Position numbers and translations under genes: made by a program. A DNA stretch of 64,000 nucleotides from CAXBNB01 sp040151475. Lineage in GTDB: Bacteria > Bacteroidota > Bacteroidia > Cytophagales > Cyclobacteriaceae. The stretch spans positions 1 through 64,000 of the forward strand of contig NZ_JBDKWG010000144.1 of NCBI RefSeq assembly GCF_040151475.1, written 5' to 3'. This document shows positions 18,384 through 27,879 of this stretch, in pieces; the first letter of the stretch is position 1; the number at the start of each line of letters is the position of its first letter. The notes below the pieces were generated by a model. The model was not told the DNA's origin and did not search any database. It worked only from the letters and a program-made list of their open reading frames with translations.

Positions 18384-20429
18384 ATGAAAAAGATTATATT
18401 TTCCTTTTTATTCATTACCAACTTTGCTGTACATGCTCAGGAAACCGTACAATGGGCATCAAAAGTAATGTATGTGACTTCAGAATTAGAGTCTGTACAA
18501 TACTCTGCTGCTCAGGTATTGTACAAGCCTAATGTTTACCCTGGAAGTGGTCCAAGCCCAAACGCCTGGAGAGCAAAAAAACCGGATAAAGATGATTTTA
18601 TTGTTGTACAGTTTGACCAATTTATATCTGCCCAACAAATAGCTATAGCAGAAACTGAAAACCCCGGTGCTATTACCAAGGTATATGCCTATGACAAAGA
18701 CGACAATGAATATTTGTTGTTTGAACTTACTCCCAGAAAACTTCCTGTTGAAAACAGACTTTTAAACTTGTTTTTTGAAAAAACACATTTTAAAATCGCC
18801 TATATAAGAATTGATATTGCGGGTGGGGCAGTGGAAGGATACAATGGCATAGATGCTATTGGCATATCTGAATCCAATGTTCCTATAAAAGTCCTATTGA
18901 ACCTGACTGATTATGTAAATGAAGGTTTGGAAGTTGAAAAATTAGGAGAAAATGTAAACAGTTCTTATGTAGAGCATAACCCAATATTGTCTCCTGATGG
19001 AAAGGTTTTGTTTTTTAGCCGAAGAAATCATCCCGGAAATGTAGGGGGAGTAGAAGACGGTGAAGACATCTGGTATTGTACTTTAGACGAGAGTACCAAT
19101 GAATGGAGTCCGGCAAAAAATATAGGCCCTCCATTGAACAACGAAGGACCAAACTTTGTAGCCTCTGTTACCCAAAAAGGAAGTGATATTGTATTGTTGT
19201 TGGGCAATCAATATGGAAGAAACGGAAGAATGAAACAAGGCCTTTCAACCAGTGTCAATCTGGGTGGGCAAATTTGGGACGAGCCCAAAAACGTGGAAAT
19301 TGAAAATGACTATAACTACTCCCCAAATGCCGACTACTATACCAACCTGAAAAATAATGTAATCATTATGTCTGTAGAAAGAGACGATACTTTTGGAGAC
19401 AGGGATCTTTATGCTTCATTCAATGTGCCTGGCAGGGGTTGGTCTGAGCCTATGAATTTAGGTGCTGATATAAACTCTGCAGATCAGGAATCTGCTCCTT
19501 TTTTAGACCAAGACAACAGAACCTTGTACTTTTCATCCAAAGGGTTTCCCGGATATGGCGGGATGGATATTTTTGTTACCCGCAGGCTTGGGAACGGATG
19601 GTCTCGTTGGACTACTCCCGAAAACCTGGGTAAAGCAATCAACGGGCCAACTGATGATTTGTATTTCAACATTCCAACATCAGGGGCAATGGCCTACCTT
19701 TCCAAAGGAGATCAAAGCAAAGACACAGACATCTATCAACTTAAACTAGAGGAATTCTTTATTAAGGAGGAAGAAAAAAAGCCAGTTGCCGAAGAAGAAA
19801 AAGTGGAAGAAGAAGTGTTGGTAACTGTTAAAGGTAAAGTATTGAATTCTAAAACGAACGAACCAATTAGCACTAAAATCTTCATAGAACGGTTGCCCGA
19901 CGGAGCAAGCATAGGGATTACTTCTTCTACAGCTTCTGGAAATTATGAATTTAAAGTTAGGCCAGGTGCCAGATATGGTTTTTTTGCCGAAGCGGATGGA
20001 TTTCTTTCAGTAAGTGAAAATATTGATATAAATGTGCAAGAGGAAACAGCAGAAAAAACACAAAACTTACTATTGACTCCAATAGAAAAAGGGGTTGGTA
20101 TTGTTATTAACAATATCTTCTTTGAAGTAAATGCTGCTGATCTTCAAACGGCTTCATTTCCCGAATTGGATCGAATTCTCAAGCTACTTGAAGACAATAA
20201 AGTTGAGAAGATTGAAATATCAGGACATACGGATTCTTCAGGCGATGACAATTACAATTTGGACTTATCTCAGAAAAGAGCAAATGCCGTATTCAACTAT
20301 TTCGTTTCAAATGGCATAAGCAGAAGCAGAATGGTACCCAAAGGATATGGTGAAACTGTCCCTATTGTAGCCAACGACACTGACGAAAATAAAGCAAGAA
20401 ACAGGAGGGTTGAATTTAAAGTTTTGTGA
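18384..20429 (+). CDS. OmpA-family protein with PD40 propeller and regulatory-like domain (copy 1)
   Basis: 681 residues. The order is signal peptide (to AHAQ, about 18) and a discoidin-like beta domain (about 20-170, inferred from the AWRAKKPDKDDFIVVQF pattern). Next come WD40/PD40-type propeller blades (HNPILSPDGKVLFFSR and three or more repeats, about 195-455), a Glu/Lys linker, a carboxypeptidase-regulatory-like domain (about 480-560), and a C-terminal OmpA peptidoglycan-binding domain (ISGHTDSSGDDNYNLDLSQKRA). The last three domains resemble PorE of the type IX secretion system, but the TPR part of PorE is absent. The next gene is a close paralogue. Confidence 0.86.
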   Translation: MKKIIFSFLFITNFAVHAQETVQWASKVMYVTSELESVQYSAAQVLYKPNVYPGSGPSPNAWRAKKPDKDDFIVVQFDQFISAQQIAIAETENPGAITKVYAYDKDDNEYLLFELTPRKLPVENRLLNLFFEKTHFKIAYIRIDIAGGAVEGYNGIDAIGISESNVPIKVLLNLTDYVNEGLEVEKLGENVNSSYVEHNPILSPDGKVLFFSRRNHPGNVGGVEDGEDIWYCTLDESTNEWSPAKNIGPPLNNEGPNFVASVTQKGSDIVLLLGNQYGRNGRMKQGLSTSVNLGGQIWDEPKNVEIENDYNYSPNADYYTNLKNNVIIMSVERDDTFGDRDLYASFNVPGRGWSEPMNLGADINSADQESAPFLDQDNRTLYFSSKGFPGYGGMDIFVTRRLGNGWSRWTTPENLGKAINGPTDDLYFNIPTSGAMAYLSKGDQSKDTDIYQLKLEEFFIKEEEKKPVAEEEKVEEEVLVTVKGKVLNSKTNEPISTKIFIERLPDGASIGITSSTASGNYEFKVRPGARYGFFAEADGFLSVSENIDINVQEETAEKTQNLLLTPIEKGVGIVINNIFFEVNAADLQTASFPELDRILKLLEDNKVEKIEISGHTDSSGDDNYNLDLSQKRANAVFNYFVSNGISRSRMVPKGYGETVPIVANDTDENKARNRRVEFKVL

Positions 20430-20503
20430 TCAATTATTTTTCATCTAAAAGTCGAGAAATATTCTGAACAAACAGATGCGCTTATGAAATAAATTAAAAT
20501 GAA

Positions 20504-20511
20504 TATATTTG
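20504..20511 (+). promoter_or_regulatory. Possible -7 box before the second PD40-OmpA gene
   Basis: TATATTTG matches TAnnTTTG exactly, 41 bases before the ATG at 20553, in a 123-base gap. The second paralogue may therefore be transcribed on its own as well as by read-through. Confidence 0.35.
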
Positions 20512-20552
20512 ATTGTCCAGCCCATAATAAAAGTAAATTATAAAACAGGAAT

Positions 20553-22634
20553 ATGAATAATATTAGAAGTATTCTCATAGCTATATTGGTTTCTTCCAGC
20601 ACTTGTGTTTTGGCTCAGGAAACTGTACTATGGGCTTCAAAAGTAATGTATGTAACTTCCGAAATGGGACCGTTGCAACACTCTGCTCTTCAGGTACTTC
20701 ACAAACCTAATGTGTTTCCAAAAAGTGGAAAAAGTCCTAATGCCTGGAGTGCTAAAAAAGATGATAAAGATGATTATATTGTTGTACAATTCGAAAAAGG
20801 TATAAATGCTCAGCAAATAGCAATTGCAGAAACAGAAAATCCTGGTGCCATATCCAAGATATACGCTTATGATTCCCAAGACAATGAATACTTGCTTTTT
20901 GACCTTACTCCAAGGCAAATTCCATTAGAAAAAAGATTGTTGAATTTGTTTTTTGAAAAAACAAAATACAAAATAGCTTATATCAGAGTAGATATCGCTG
21001 GTGGGGCTGTGGAAGGGTACAATAGTATTGATGCCATAGGTATTTCAGAGTCTAACATTCCTATCAACATATTAATATCCCTAACACAAAATGTCGCCAC
21101 AGACCTACATGTAGAAAAACTGGGACCGGAAGTTAACAGCTCTGCTACCGAACACAGTCCACTGCTATCACCCGATGGAAATACTTTATTTTTTAGTCGG
21201 CAATATCACCCGGGAAATATTGGTGGTACAGAAGACAATGAGGATATCTGGTATTCAGAAAAAGATCCCAATACAGGAAAATGGCTTCCTGCCAAAAATC
21301 TAGGACCACCATTGAACAACAAAGGACCCAACTTCATTGCCTCTATAACACAAGATGGGGATGACATGATCTTGTTGCTAGGAAACCAATACGGCAAAAA
21401 GGATCGTATGACGGCAGGAGTTTCTATGAGTCGTAAAACTCCCGGAGGTGATTTTGAAAAGCCTGTTAATCTTTATATTGAAAACGACTACAACTATTCT
21501 AATAAATCTGATTATTACATGAACGATCAGAACAATACTATTTTATTATCTGCGGAGAGAGATGACACCTATGGAGATAGGGATTTGTACGTTACTTTTT
21601 CTGATAGAAAAGGTGAATGGTCTGAACCAGTGAATCTGGGAGCAACAATCAATTCAGCAGATACTGAAAGCTCTCCATTTTTAGACCATGATAACGAGAC
21701 CCTGTATTTTTCCTCAAGCGGCTTTAGTGGATATGGTGGAGCAGATATATATGTAAGCAAGCGACTGGATGATACCTGGCAAAATTGGTCAGTACCAGAA
21801 AACCTGGGACCTGGTATAAACGGAACTACCGATGACGTGTATTTCAACATTCCTACAAGTGGCACCCATGCATACTTCACTAAAGGAGACATAGGCGAAA
21901 ACATAGATATTTATCAGTTTCAGATGGATCAGTTTTTCTTGAAAACTGATCCGGAACCAAAAGATGGGGACAAGGACGGGGACAAAGAGAAAGAAAGAGA
22001 CATGTCCTTTATTGCAGTTACAGGCAGGGTAATAAACTCAAAAACAAATGAACCGATTGGCAATACGAAAGTAAAAGTAGAAAGGCTTCCTGACGGAAAA
22101 GAAATCGGACAAGTGAATTCAAATCCTGAAACCGGTGAATATAATTTTAATTTGAAAATTGGAGCCAGATACGGTTTCCTTGCAGAGGCAGAAGGATTTT
22201 TATCTGTAAATCATAATCTGGATTTGGTGAACCTGAAAGACTCTTCCACAGTTCATCAGGATCTGGAATTGGTTCCTATAGAAACTGGTGTAGCTATCAT
22301 CATGAACAACATCTTCTTTGATTTTGATAAATCTGAATTGAAAACGGCTTCATATTCTGAATTAAAGAGGATTTTAGGCCTTCTGAAAGAAAATAAAATT
22401 AACAAAATAGAAATATCCGGGCATACTGACTCCAAAGGTGATGATACTTACAACTTAGGGTTATCTCAAAGACGTGCAAAAGCTGTATATAACTATTTTA
22501 AAACCAATAATATAGCTGAATCAAGACTGGTCTCTGTCGGTTATGGAGAAGCCCAGCCTATAGATACTAATGACACAGAAGAAGGAAGAAAAAACAATAG
22601 GCGTGTAGAGTTTAAAATTTTGGATTCTTTTTAG
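20553..22634 (+). CDS. OmpA-family protein with PD40 propeller and regulatory-like domain (copy 2)
   Basis: 693 residues, collinear with the preceding gene from end to end: signal peptide, discoidin-like domain, PD40 blades, charged linker, regulatory-like domain, OmpA domain (ISGHTDSKGDDTYNLGLSQRRA). The N-terminal 170 residues are especially alike, while the linker differs (Asp/Lys-rich PEPKDGDKDGDKEKER against Glu-rich in copy 1). This is a tandem duplication with retained function rather than decay, since both frames are intact. The protein is probably periplasmic and anchored to peptidoglycan. A strong hairpin follows. Confidence 0.86.
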   Translation: MNNIRSILIAILVSSSTCVLAQETVLWASKVMYVTSEMGPLQHSALQVLHKPNVFPKSGKSPNAWSAKKDDKDDYIVVQFEKGINAQQIAIAETENPGAISKIYAYDSQDNEYLLFDLTPRQIPLEKRLLNLFFEKTKYKIAYIRVDIAGGAVEGYNSIDAIGISESNIPINILISLTQNVATDLHVEKLGPEVNSSATEHSPLLSPDGNTLFFSRQYHPGNIGGTEDNEDIWYSEKDPNTGKWLPAKNLGPPLNNKGPNFIASITQDGDDMILLLGNQYGKKDRMTAGVSMSRKTPGGDFEKPVNLYIENDYNYSNKSDYYMNDQNNTILLSAERDDTYGDRDLYVTFSDRKGEWSEPVNLGATINSADTESSPFLDHDNETLYFSSSGFSGYGGADIYVSKRLDDTWQNWSVPENLGPGINGTTDDVYFNIPTSGTHAYFTKGDIGENIDIYQFQMDQFFLKTDPEPKDGDKDGDKEKERDMSFIAVTGRVINSKTNEPIGNTKVKVERLPDGKEIGQVNSNPETGEYNFNLKIGARYGFLAEAEGFLSVNHNLDLVNLKDSSTVHQDLELVPIETGVAIIMNNIFFDFDKSELKTASYSELKRILGLLKENKINKIEISGHTDSKGDDTYNLGLSQRRAKAVYNYFKTNNIAESRLVSVGYGEAQPIDTNDTEEGRKNNRRVEFKILDSF

Positions 22635-22650
22635 TCTAATGGCTTTTAAA

Positions 22651-22683
22651 AAAAACCTGTTGGAAAATCAACAGGTTTTTTTT
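22651..22683 (+). terminator. Terminator of the OmpA cluster
   Basis: A perfect 12-bp stem (22651-22662 with 22669-22680) with a 6-base loop is followed by an uninterrupted T run. It is a strong intrinsic terminator 16 bases after the second PD40-OmpA gene, isolating oxyR from the envelope cluster. Confidence 0.88.
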
Positions 22684-22745
22684 GCAATAACTTTCAACAG
22701 TTGTATAAAACCATTTTCATTTGTATAAACTAAATTTTTTAGGCA

Positions 22746-23684
22746 TTGACATTAGTACAATTAGAATATATCGTAGCACTTGACACCTACAGGCATTTTG
22801 CTCTGGCAGCAGAAAACTGCTTTGTTACTCAACCAACCCTGAGCATGCAAATCCAAAAACTGGAAGACGCATTAGGTGTAACACTGTTTGATCGCGAGAA
22901 ACATCCCGTGAAACCTACGCTAATAGGTACAAAAATTATAGAGCAGGCTCGAAACATCCTGAATGAGTCAAAAAAAATAAAAGAAATTATAGATGACGAA
23001 AAAAACGAAGTATCAGGTAATATAACAATAGGAGTTATCCCAACTTTAGCTCCTTATGTGATTCCGCTTTTCATCTCTTCTTTTGTAGAAAAAAATCCTA
23101 AAATAAATATTCAAATTACTGAACAGGTAAGCGACAGCTTAATAAATATGCTGAAAAATGATCAGATAGATATAGCTCTGATCGTCACGCCTGTAAATGA
23201 TGAAAGCCTTGTAGCTCATCCTATATTTTACGAAGAGTTTTTCGTATATACTTCGCATCACCACAAAATGTATGCTCAGGGTGAAATTGATCCTGCAACA
23301 CTAAAAACAGACGGTCTTTGGATTCTAAATGAAGGTCATTGCTTTAGAAATCAAACACTTGATATATGCAATGTGAAAGAACCCAACAGCTTCGAAAGCA
23401 GAGTCAAATATGAGAGTGGATCATTGGAAACATTAAAAAAATTAGTTGACAGACAAGGTGGATTTACCTTGTTACCTGAATTGGTTACTTTTGATTTAGA
23501 CAAAAATGATAAAACCAAACTTAGAAAATTTCAAAAGCCTGTACCAACCAGAGAAGTAAGTTTATTGGTTAAAAAGAGCTTTCTAAAACAAAAAATTGTC
23601 AAAGCCCTTCATGCTGAAATTCTGAAAAATCTGCCTCCAACTTTTGTAAGCCAAAAAAAGTCTAAAGTAATTAATGTGAAATAA
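22746..23684 (+). CDS. oxyR: Hydrogen-peroxide-sensing LysR-type regulator OxyR
   Basis: 312 residues with an N-terminal winged helix-turn-helix (AAENCFVTQPTLSMQIQKLE, about 21-40) and a LysR substrate-binding domain. Two cysteines sit at positions 199 and 208 in LNEGHCFRNQTLDIC, the same numbering and spacing as the peroxide-reactive pair of E. coli OxyR. This makes the assignment firm. The start is a TTG: an in-frame TAG lies only two codons upstream and the N-terminus TLVQLEYIVALDTYRHF matches the family. It converges on the Crp/Fnr-type gene. No catalase or peroxiredoxin is adjacent. Confidence 0.92.
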   Translation: MTLVQLEYIVALDTYRHFALAAENCFVTQPTLSMQIQKLEDALGVTLFDREKHPVKPTLIGTKIIEQARNILNESKKIKEIIDDEKNEVSGNITIGVIPTLAPYVIPLFISSFVEKNPKINIQITEQVSDSLINMLKNDQIDIALIVTPVNDESLVAHPIFYEEFFVYTSHHHKMYAQGEIDPATLKTDGLWILNEGHCFRNQTLDICNVKEPNSFESRVKYESGSLETLKKLVDRQGGFTLLPELVTFDLDKNDKTKLRKFQKPVPTREVSLLVKKSFLKQKIVKALHAEILKNLPPTFVSQKKSKVINVK

Positions 23685-23689
23685 GAATA

Positions 23690-24379
23690 TTATGCGGCAG
23701 TGTCTAATCGGGCAATATTTGAAATCACTATCTCCTTTCTGGAATACGAGATAAATCCATTTGACTTCAAATCATTCAATATTGATGTGACCGTTTGCCT
23801 ACAGGTACTTATGATTTCCGCAATATCACTATGAGTAAGGTAATTTTGTATGACTATGCTATTTCCTTCTTGTTTGCCTTCTTCACTTGCCCAAAATTTG
23901 AAAAAATATACTAATCTGGTTTTTACATCCTTAAATGCCAAATGACTATATCTAACTTCAGACTTCTTTAGCTTTTCACTTATTGATTCGAATAGGTTTA
24001 GCGATAGACGGGGAATAGCTCCACACAACGTATTAAAATCCTGATAATTGATATAAAAGTAAACGGTCTCGTTTGATAACGACTGAGCATATTCATAATT
24101 ATTGACAGCATCATTTTTCACAAAATTGCCAAAAACACTTCCCTCTTTTTCAACTGCTTTGATCAGCGAATTACTCATTCTATCGGTTTCCACTATTTTA
24201 ACTTTTCCTTTTATAAGAAAATAAAGTTTAGGTTTTTCATTTTCAGAAAGTCGTATAATGTCAGATTTTCTTTTCCTCGAAAATTTGGCATGTTTTAAAA
24301 CTTCATAGAGCTGTTCTTTGGCCAAGCCTGCAAACACTTTATGATCCTTCAAATAAAGATAGTTGATATCGTTACACAT
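23690..24379 (-). CDS. Crp/Fnr-family transcriptional regulator
   Basis: 229 residues: an N-terminal cyclic-nucleotide-binding-like beta barrel (about 15-120), a dimerisation helix and a C-terminal winged helix-turn-helix (DIAEIISTCRQTVTSILNDLK). There is no cluster of N-terminal cysteines, so it is not an Fe-S Fnr. The effector cannot be predicted. Its stop lies 5 bases from the convergent oxyR stop. Two regulators and an ECF sigma factor stand together here without obvious target genes. Confidence 0.88.
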   Translation of the reverse strand: MCNDINYLYLKDHKVFAGLAKEQLYEVLKHAKFSRKRKSDIIRLSENEKPKLYFLIKGKVKIVETDRMSNSLIKAVEKEGSVFGNFVKNDAVNNYEYAQSLSNETVYFYINYQDFNTLCGAIPRLSLNLFESISEKLKKSEVRYSHLAFKDVKTRLVYFFKFWASEEGKQEGNSIVIQNYLTHSDIAEIISTCRQTVTSILNDLKSNGFISYSRKEIVISNIARLDTAA

Positions 24380-24583
24380 GATTCTTTCGTTTAAGTTTCA
24401 AAAAATGTCATATTACAAACAATTAATGAAAGTATTTACTCCAAATTAACCTTGAAGTTATCACGAAATGATCACGGTTTATTCAACTTTTTAAACCTGA
24501 ACATTACGGTTCAAATTTTTAAGATTAGACGATAGCCTGAAAATTGAAATTAATCTTAGATACAAAAGGAAAAAGGACTGATT

Positions 24584-25186
24584 CTATTTGTTTTCTGTCA
24601 AAATGTCTTTTTTCAAACTTTCTATTAAATCCGAGAATTCTCCTAGAGTGGCCTTCTTAAATTCTTCGGCAAGTTTGAATATTTTATCTTTATCTACAGT
24701 GAATCGTTCCTTTTCTTCAGTAAGTTTTTGTTGCGCACGGCAAAACAACTGCCTGCAATTTTCGGATTTTTTATCCAACACATCTGTCAACTCTGAGTAA
24801 TCAAAATTGAAAATGCCTTTTAACATAAACACCGCTCTTTCTGTGGGTGCTAGTTTTTTAAATAAAAGAGACAATGCATGAGTTATTTCATACTTTAAGT
24901 CGATATTGCTAAAATCAGGATGAATACCAAAACGAGAAATCGATGGGCTTAAGTTATCAAGAAACTCTTCCTTTTTTTGCTTAAAAGAATCCAGGTAATT
25001 TAAGCAAGAATTAGTGACAGACTTTATCAAATATGCTTTTACATTTTCTACTTTTTTGTTGTCTATTTTCAACCAATTCAAAAAAGTATCCTGAACTAAA
25101 TCTTCAGCAATCTGACCACAGCCAACAAATTTGTAAGCAATGGAATAAAGTATTGGTCGATATATAGAAATTTCTGTTTGACTCAT
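24584..25186 (-). CDS. ECF sigma factor of the ECF41/SigJ type with truncated C-terminal extension
   Basis: 200 residues. Region 2 (AEDLVQDTFLNWLK) and region 4 (LAPTERAVFMLKGIFNFDYSELTDVLDKKSENCRQLFCRAQQKL, helix-turn-helix near 130-165) are clear. The pattern ERAVFMLK...CRQL-x-x-RA is that of the ECF41/SigJ group. Those proteins carry a C-terminal SnoaL-like domain of about 120 residues. Here only about 38 residues follow region 4, resembling the first helix of that domain, before the stop. No anti-sigma gene is adjacent. Confidence 0.85.
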   Translation of the reverse strand: MSQTEISIYRPILYSIAYKFVGCGQIAEDLVQDTFLNWLKIDNKKVENVKAYLIKSVTNSCLNYLDSFKQKKEEFLDNLSPSISRFGIHPDFSNIDLKYEITHALSLLFKKLAPTERAVFMLKGIFNFDYSELTDVLDKKSENCRQLFCRAQQKLTEEKERFTVDKDKIFKLAEEFKKATLGEFSDLIESLKKDILTENK

Positions 25187-25469
25187 TTCACTATAAAATG
25201 CAAAGTTAGCATATTTAACTCGGTATTTATGCTTTTAATTGTTGAACACATACAATAACTTTTATTATAGCTATTACACAATAAAAGTGCCTAAATTCTA
25301 TTTAGTTTATACAGGTGTGTATAATTTTATTTTTTTACCAAATTTATTGATCCAGAAAGTAGTGAATATTAAGGATAAGATTCTTTGATTTACTATTATT
25401 GCATGTCTCAATTTGATTTGTTAAAAATTGTAATTACTTTAGGAGATTAGAATAAAATTTGAATATGTT

Positions 25470-26693
25470 ATGAAAAAATTCATTCGTCTATTAAATGGTG
25501 CGGCTTTGTATTCCCTTGTTGCAGCCGTCATCTCTGCTTGTTCCTTGTTGGGAGGAAGTAGCGGTCGTCCCACTAGCGTAAGCCCAGGTGAATATAGTAC
25601 CGCAACCGGAATCGAATACAATGATGAGGATGGTGGCTTTCAGGTCAATGATTTCAGAGGTCAGCCAGAAGGACCAAACTTAAGATTTATTGAGGGAGGT
25701 AGAACAGTGTTAGGTTCTTTTGAAGAAGATGTACTCAATACCCGCGACAATGTTGAGCGTGCTGTTACTGTAGCTTCATTTTATATGGATGAAACAGAAG
25801 TAGCTAACATTCACTGGTTAGAATATCTTCATTACGTGAGATTGGATTCATCCAAAGAATTTTACGAATCTGCATTACCAGACACTACTGTATGGGCAAG
25901 AGATCTTGCATATAATGACCCTTATGTAGATCATTATTTAAGGTATCCTGGTTTCAGATTTTTCCCTGTTGTAGGTGTTACCTGGTTACAAGCACAAGAT
26001 TATTGTAACTGGAGAACAATTACAGTAAACCTTAAATTGGCAGAGGATGCCGAATTAGAAGATTATTCTGCTGCAGAAGGTGGTGGAAACCAGAGAATCC
26101 CTCTTGAGACAGGAGTTGTACTACCTAACTATAGGCTACCAACAGAAGCTGAGTGGGAATATGCTGCTCAGGCACTTATCGGAACACAGTGGCTTGATGA
26201 AAATCAGACACATCGAAGACTATACCCTTGGGATGGTCATGCATTAAGAAACCCTTATGGTAAAAAAATTGGTACCTTCCTAGCTAACTTCAAAAGAGGT
26301 CGTGGTGATTATGCCGGTATCGCTGGAAAGTTGAATGATGGTGCTATGATCACAACTTATATTTATGATTATCCTCCAAATGATTTCGGTCTTTATAATA
26401 TGGCTGGAAATGTAAACGAATGGGTACAAGATGTTTATCGTCCACTTTCTTTCCAAGATTTTGATGACCTAAACCCTGTTCGTAGAGACGGTTTCCTTGA
26501 CGAAGAAGATGGTTACGATGCTGGAAATTTCAACTCTCTTATTACAGACAGGGTTCGTGTATATAAGGGAGGGTCTTGGGCAGATGTAGCATATTGGATG
26601 TCTCCGGGTACACGTAGATATTTGGAAGAAGATTCTTCTACTTCTACTATTGGATTTAGGTGTGCAATGATCAGAGCTGGTACGAATTACTAA
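25470..26693 (+). CDS. gldJ: Gliding-motility/type IX secretion lipoprotein GldJ
   Basis: 407 residues. A lipoprotein signal ends at Cys24 (VISAC). The rest is a formylglycine-generating-enzyme-like (SUMF1) fold: SFYMDETEVANIHWLEY, YRLPTEAEWEYAA, LYPWDG, NMAGNVNEWVQD and KGGSWAD are all present. The segment LANFKRGRGDYAGIAGKLNDGAMIT matches the GldJ type better than GldK. GldJ stabilises the outer-membrane GldK-containing part of the T9SS in gliding Bacteroidota. No other gld or por gene lies nearby. The copper/calcium catalytic cysteines of true FGEs are not evident, so a structural role is likely. Confidence 0.85.
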   Translation: MKKFIRLLNGAALYSLVAAVISACSLLGGSSGRPTSVSPGEYSTATGIEYNDEDGGFQVNDFRGQPEGPNLRFIEGGRTVLGSFEEDVLNTRDNVERAVTVASFYMDETEVANIHWLEYLHYVRLDSSKEFYESALPDTTVWARDLAYNDPYVDHYLRYPGFRFFPVVGVTWLQAQDYCNWRTITVNLKLAEDAELEDYSAAEGGGNQRIPLETGVVLPNYRLPTEAEWEYAAQALIGTQWLDENQTHRRLYPWDGHALRNPYGKKIGTFLANFKRGRGDYAGIAGKLNDGAMITTYIYDYPPNDFGLYNMAGNVNEWVQDVYRPLSFQDFDDLNPVRRDGFLDEEDGYDAGNFNSLITDRVRVYKGGSWADVAYWMSPGTRRYLEEDSSTSTIGFRCAMIRAGTNY

Positions 26694-26722
26694 GCCACCA
26701 ATCTAGAAAATAAAATATTTTG

Positions 26723-26751
26723 AAGTCTCGGCAATAGTCGAGACTTTTTTA
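26723..26751 (+). terminator. Terminator of gldJ
   Basis: An 8-bp perfect stem (26723-26730 with 26739-26746) and loop of 8 are followed by a T run 27-30 bases after the gldJ stop. It abuts the stop of the convergent comF gene. Confidence 0.85.
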
Positions 26752-27441
26752 TTGCTGTCCTGTCGCTATGCAAGCAATGGAAATCTTTCCAACACCAGAT
26801 TCTGTAAGAATTTTGGCAGCTGATTCAATAGTAGCACCAGTAGTAATCACATCGTCAATCAACAGTATGTGTTGGTTTTTTATATCCTTATTATTACTTT
26901 TTTGAAAAATGTTATCCACATTAACCCACCTATCCGTTTTTCCCTTTTTAGTTTGAGTTGAAGTGTAAACTTTTCTTTCCAAAATATTGCCTTCCCAATT
27001 AATGCCCAAAGACTTACTCAATCCTTCTGCAATCAAGGCACTTTGGTTATAACCCCTTTTTCTAAGCTTTGATTTATGCAATGGAATAGGAATAATTAGA
27101 TCTATATCCAGCATCTCCGCCTTTTCCAGAATGTAATACCCCAGCCATTGTCCCATCATTATACCCAAACCCTTTTGATCCCTATATTTCAATTCATGTA
27201 AAATTTTCTGTGCGGCACCATGCCTCACATATTTCAGATATGCAAAAACATAGTCAAGGTTTTCAATAGTAAGAAGATGCCTTCTCAAAGGGTTATCACC
27301 AACAACTGAAAAATTGGTTAAAGGAAAGTCTAACCGGCAGTGCATACAAATATATTCTTCTTTAGAAAGTAATGTCCTGTTGCAGCATATACAGGCTCTC
27401 GGGTAAAACAACGAAAGAAAATCTGTCAATATTCTTTTCAT
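26749..27441 (-). CDS. ComF-family phosphoribosyltransferase-like protein
   Basis: 230 residues. The N-terminus carries a double zinc-knuckle (C-I-C-C ... C-M-H-C). The C-terminal half has a PRTase fold with the PRPP motif LLIDDVITTGAT and the conserved KLRKRGYNQ segment. ComF proteins take part in handling incoming DNA in naturally competent bacteria; the exact reaction is unresolved. It ends convergently against the gldJ terminator and starts 85 bases from the divergent small gene at 27526. Confidence 0.9.
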   Translation of the reverse strand: MKRILTDFLSLFYPRACICCNRTLLSKEEYICMHCRLDFPLTNFSVVGDNPLRRHLLTIENLDYVFAYLKYVRHGAAQKILHELKYRDQKGLGIMMGQWLGYYILEKAEMLDIDLIIPIPLHKSKLRKRGYNQSALIAEGLSKSLGINWEGNILERKVYTSTQTKKGKTDRWVNVDNIFQKSNNKDIKNQHILLIDDVITTGATIESAAKILTESGVGKISIACIATGQQ

Positions 27442-27456
27442 TCCATTAGGGTAGAA

Positions 27457-27464
27457 TATCTTTG
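27457..27464 (+). promoter_or_regulatory. -7 box upstream of the mnmG-region operon
   Basis: TATCTTTG matches TAnnTTTG exactly, 62 bases before the ATG at 27526 in the divergent gap with comF. It would drive the tightly packed plus-strand genes that follow. Confidence 0.4.
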
Positions 27465-27525
27465 AATTTTAGTAGTTTATAATTTATATAATACTACCTA
27501 ATATCCAGTTATCCATAGTCCATAA

Positions 27526-27879
27526 ATGATCAAAAAAGATTTAGAATTAGAGAAGAAATGGCAAAAGGTTTTGATAGACCTAAAAGAAATTATAGGTAAA
27601 AAACCAGCGGATTTAAATGGTGTTCTTTTTCTTATTGGTATTCAGGAGTTAGGAAAAGGATATGCCAGTTTTTCCAAAGAAGAAAAACAAGATCTTCTTC
27701 ACATTGGGATTTGTAAGGTATTGAGTTTATCCGGGTTTTATGAATTGGAAGGGCTTGATAAAGACGGCTGGCCTCATTGGAAACCAACAAAAAATCTACC
27801 CCATTTTGATATTCTAGAACAAGAAAAACTCTTAAAATATCACGTGATTGAATATTTTGAAAAGGAATATGAAATATGA
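27526..27879 (+). CDS. Small conserved-looking protein of unknown function
   Basis: 117 residues, no signal peptide or membrane segment, mixed helix with many K and E. I do not recognise the family. Features are an N-terminal helical part (KDLELEKKWQKVLIDLKEII), a central FSKEEKQDLLHIGICKVLS segment and an aromatic D-K-D-G-W-P-H-W motif near residue 80. The stop overlaps the next start in an ATGA arrangement, so it is translated with the substrate-binding lipoprotein that follows and heads the operon. Confidence 0.75.
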   Translation: MIKKDLELEKKWQKVLIDLKEIIGKKPADLNGVLFLIGIQELGKGYASFSKEEKQDLLHIGICKVLSLSGFYELEGLDKDGWPHWKPTKNLPHFDILEQEKLLKYHVIEYFEKEYEI

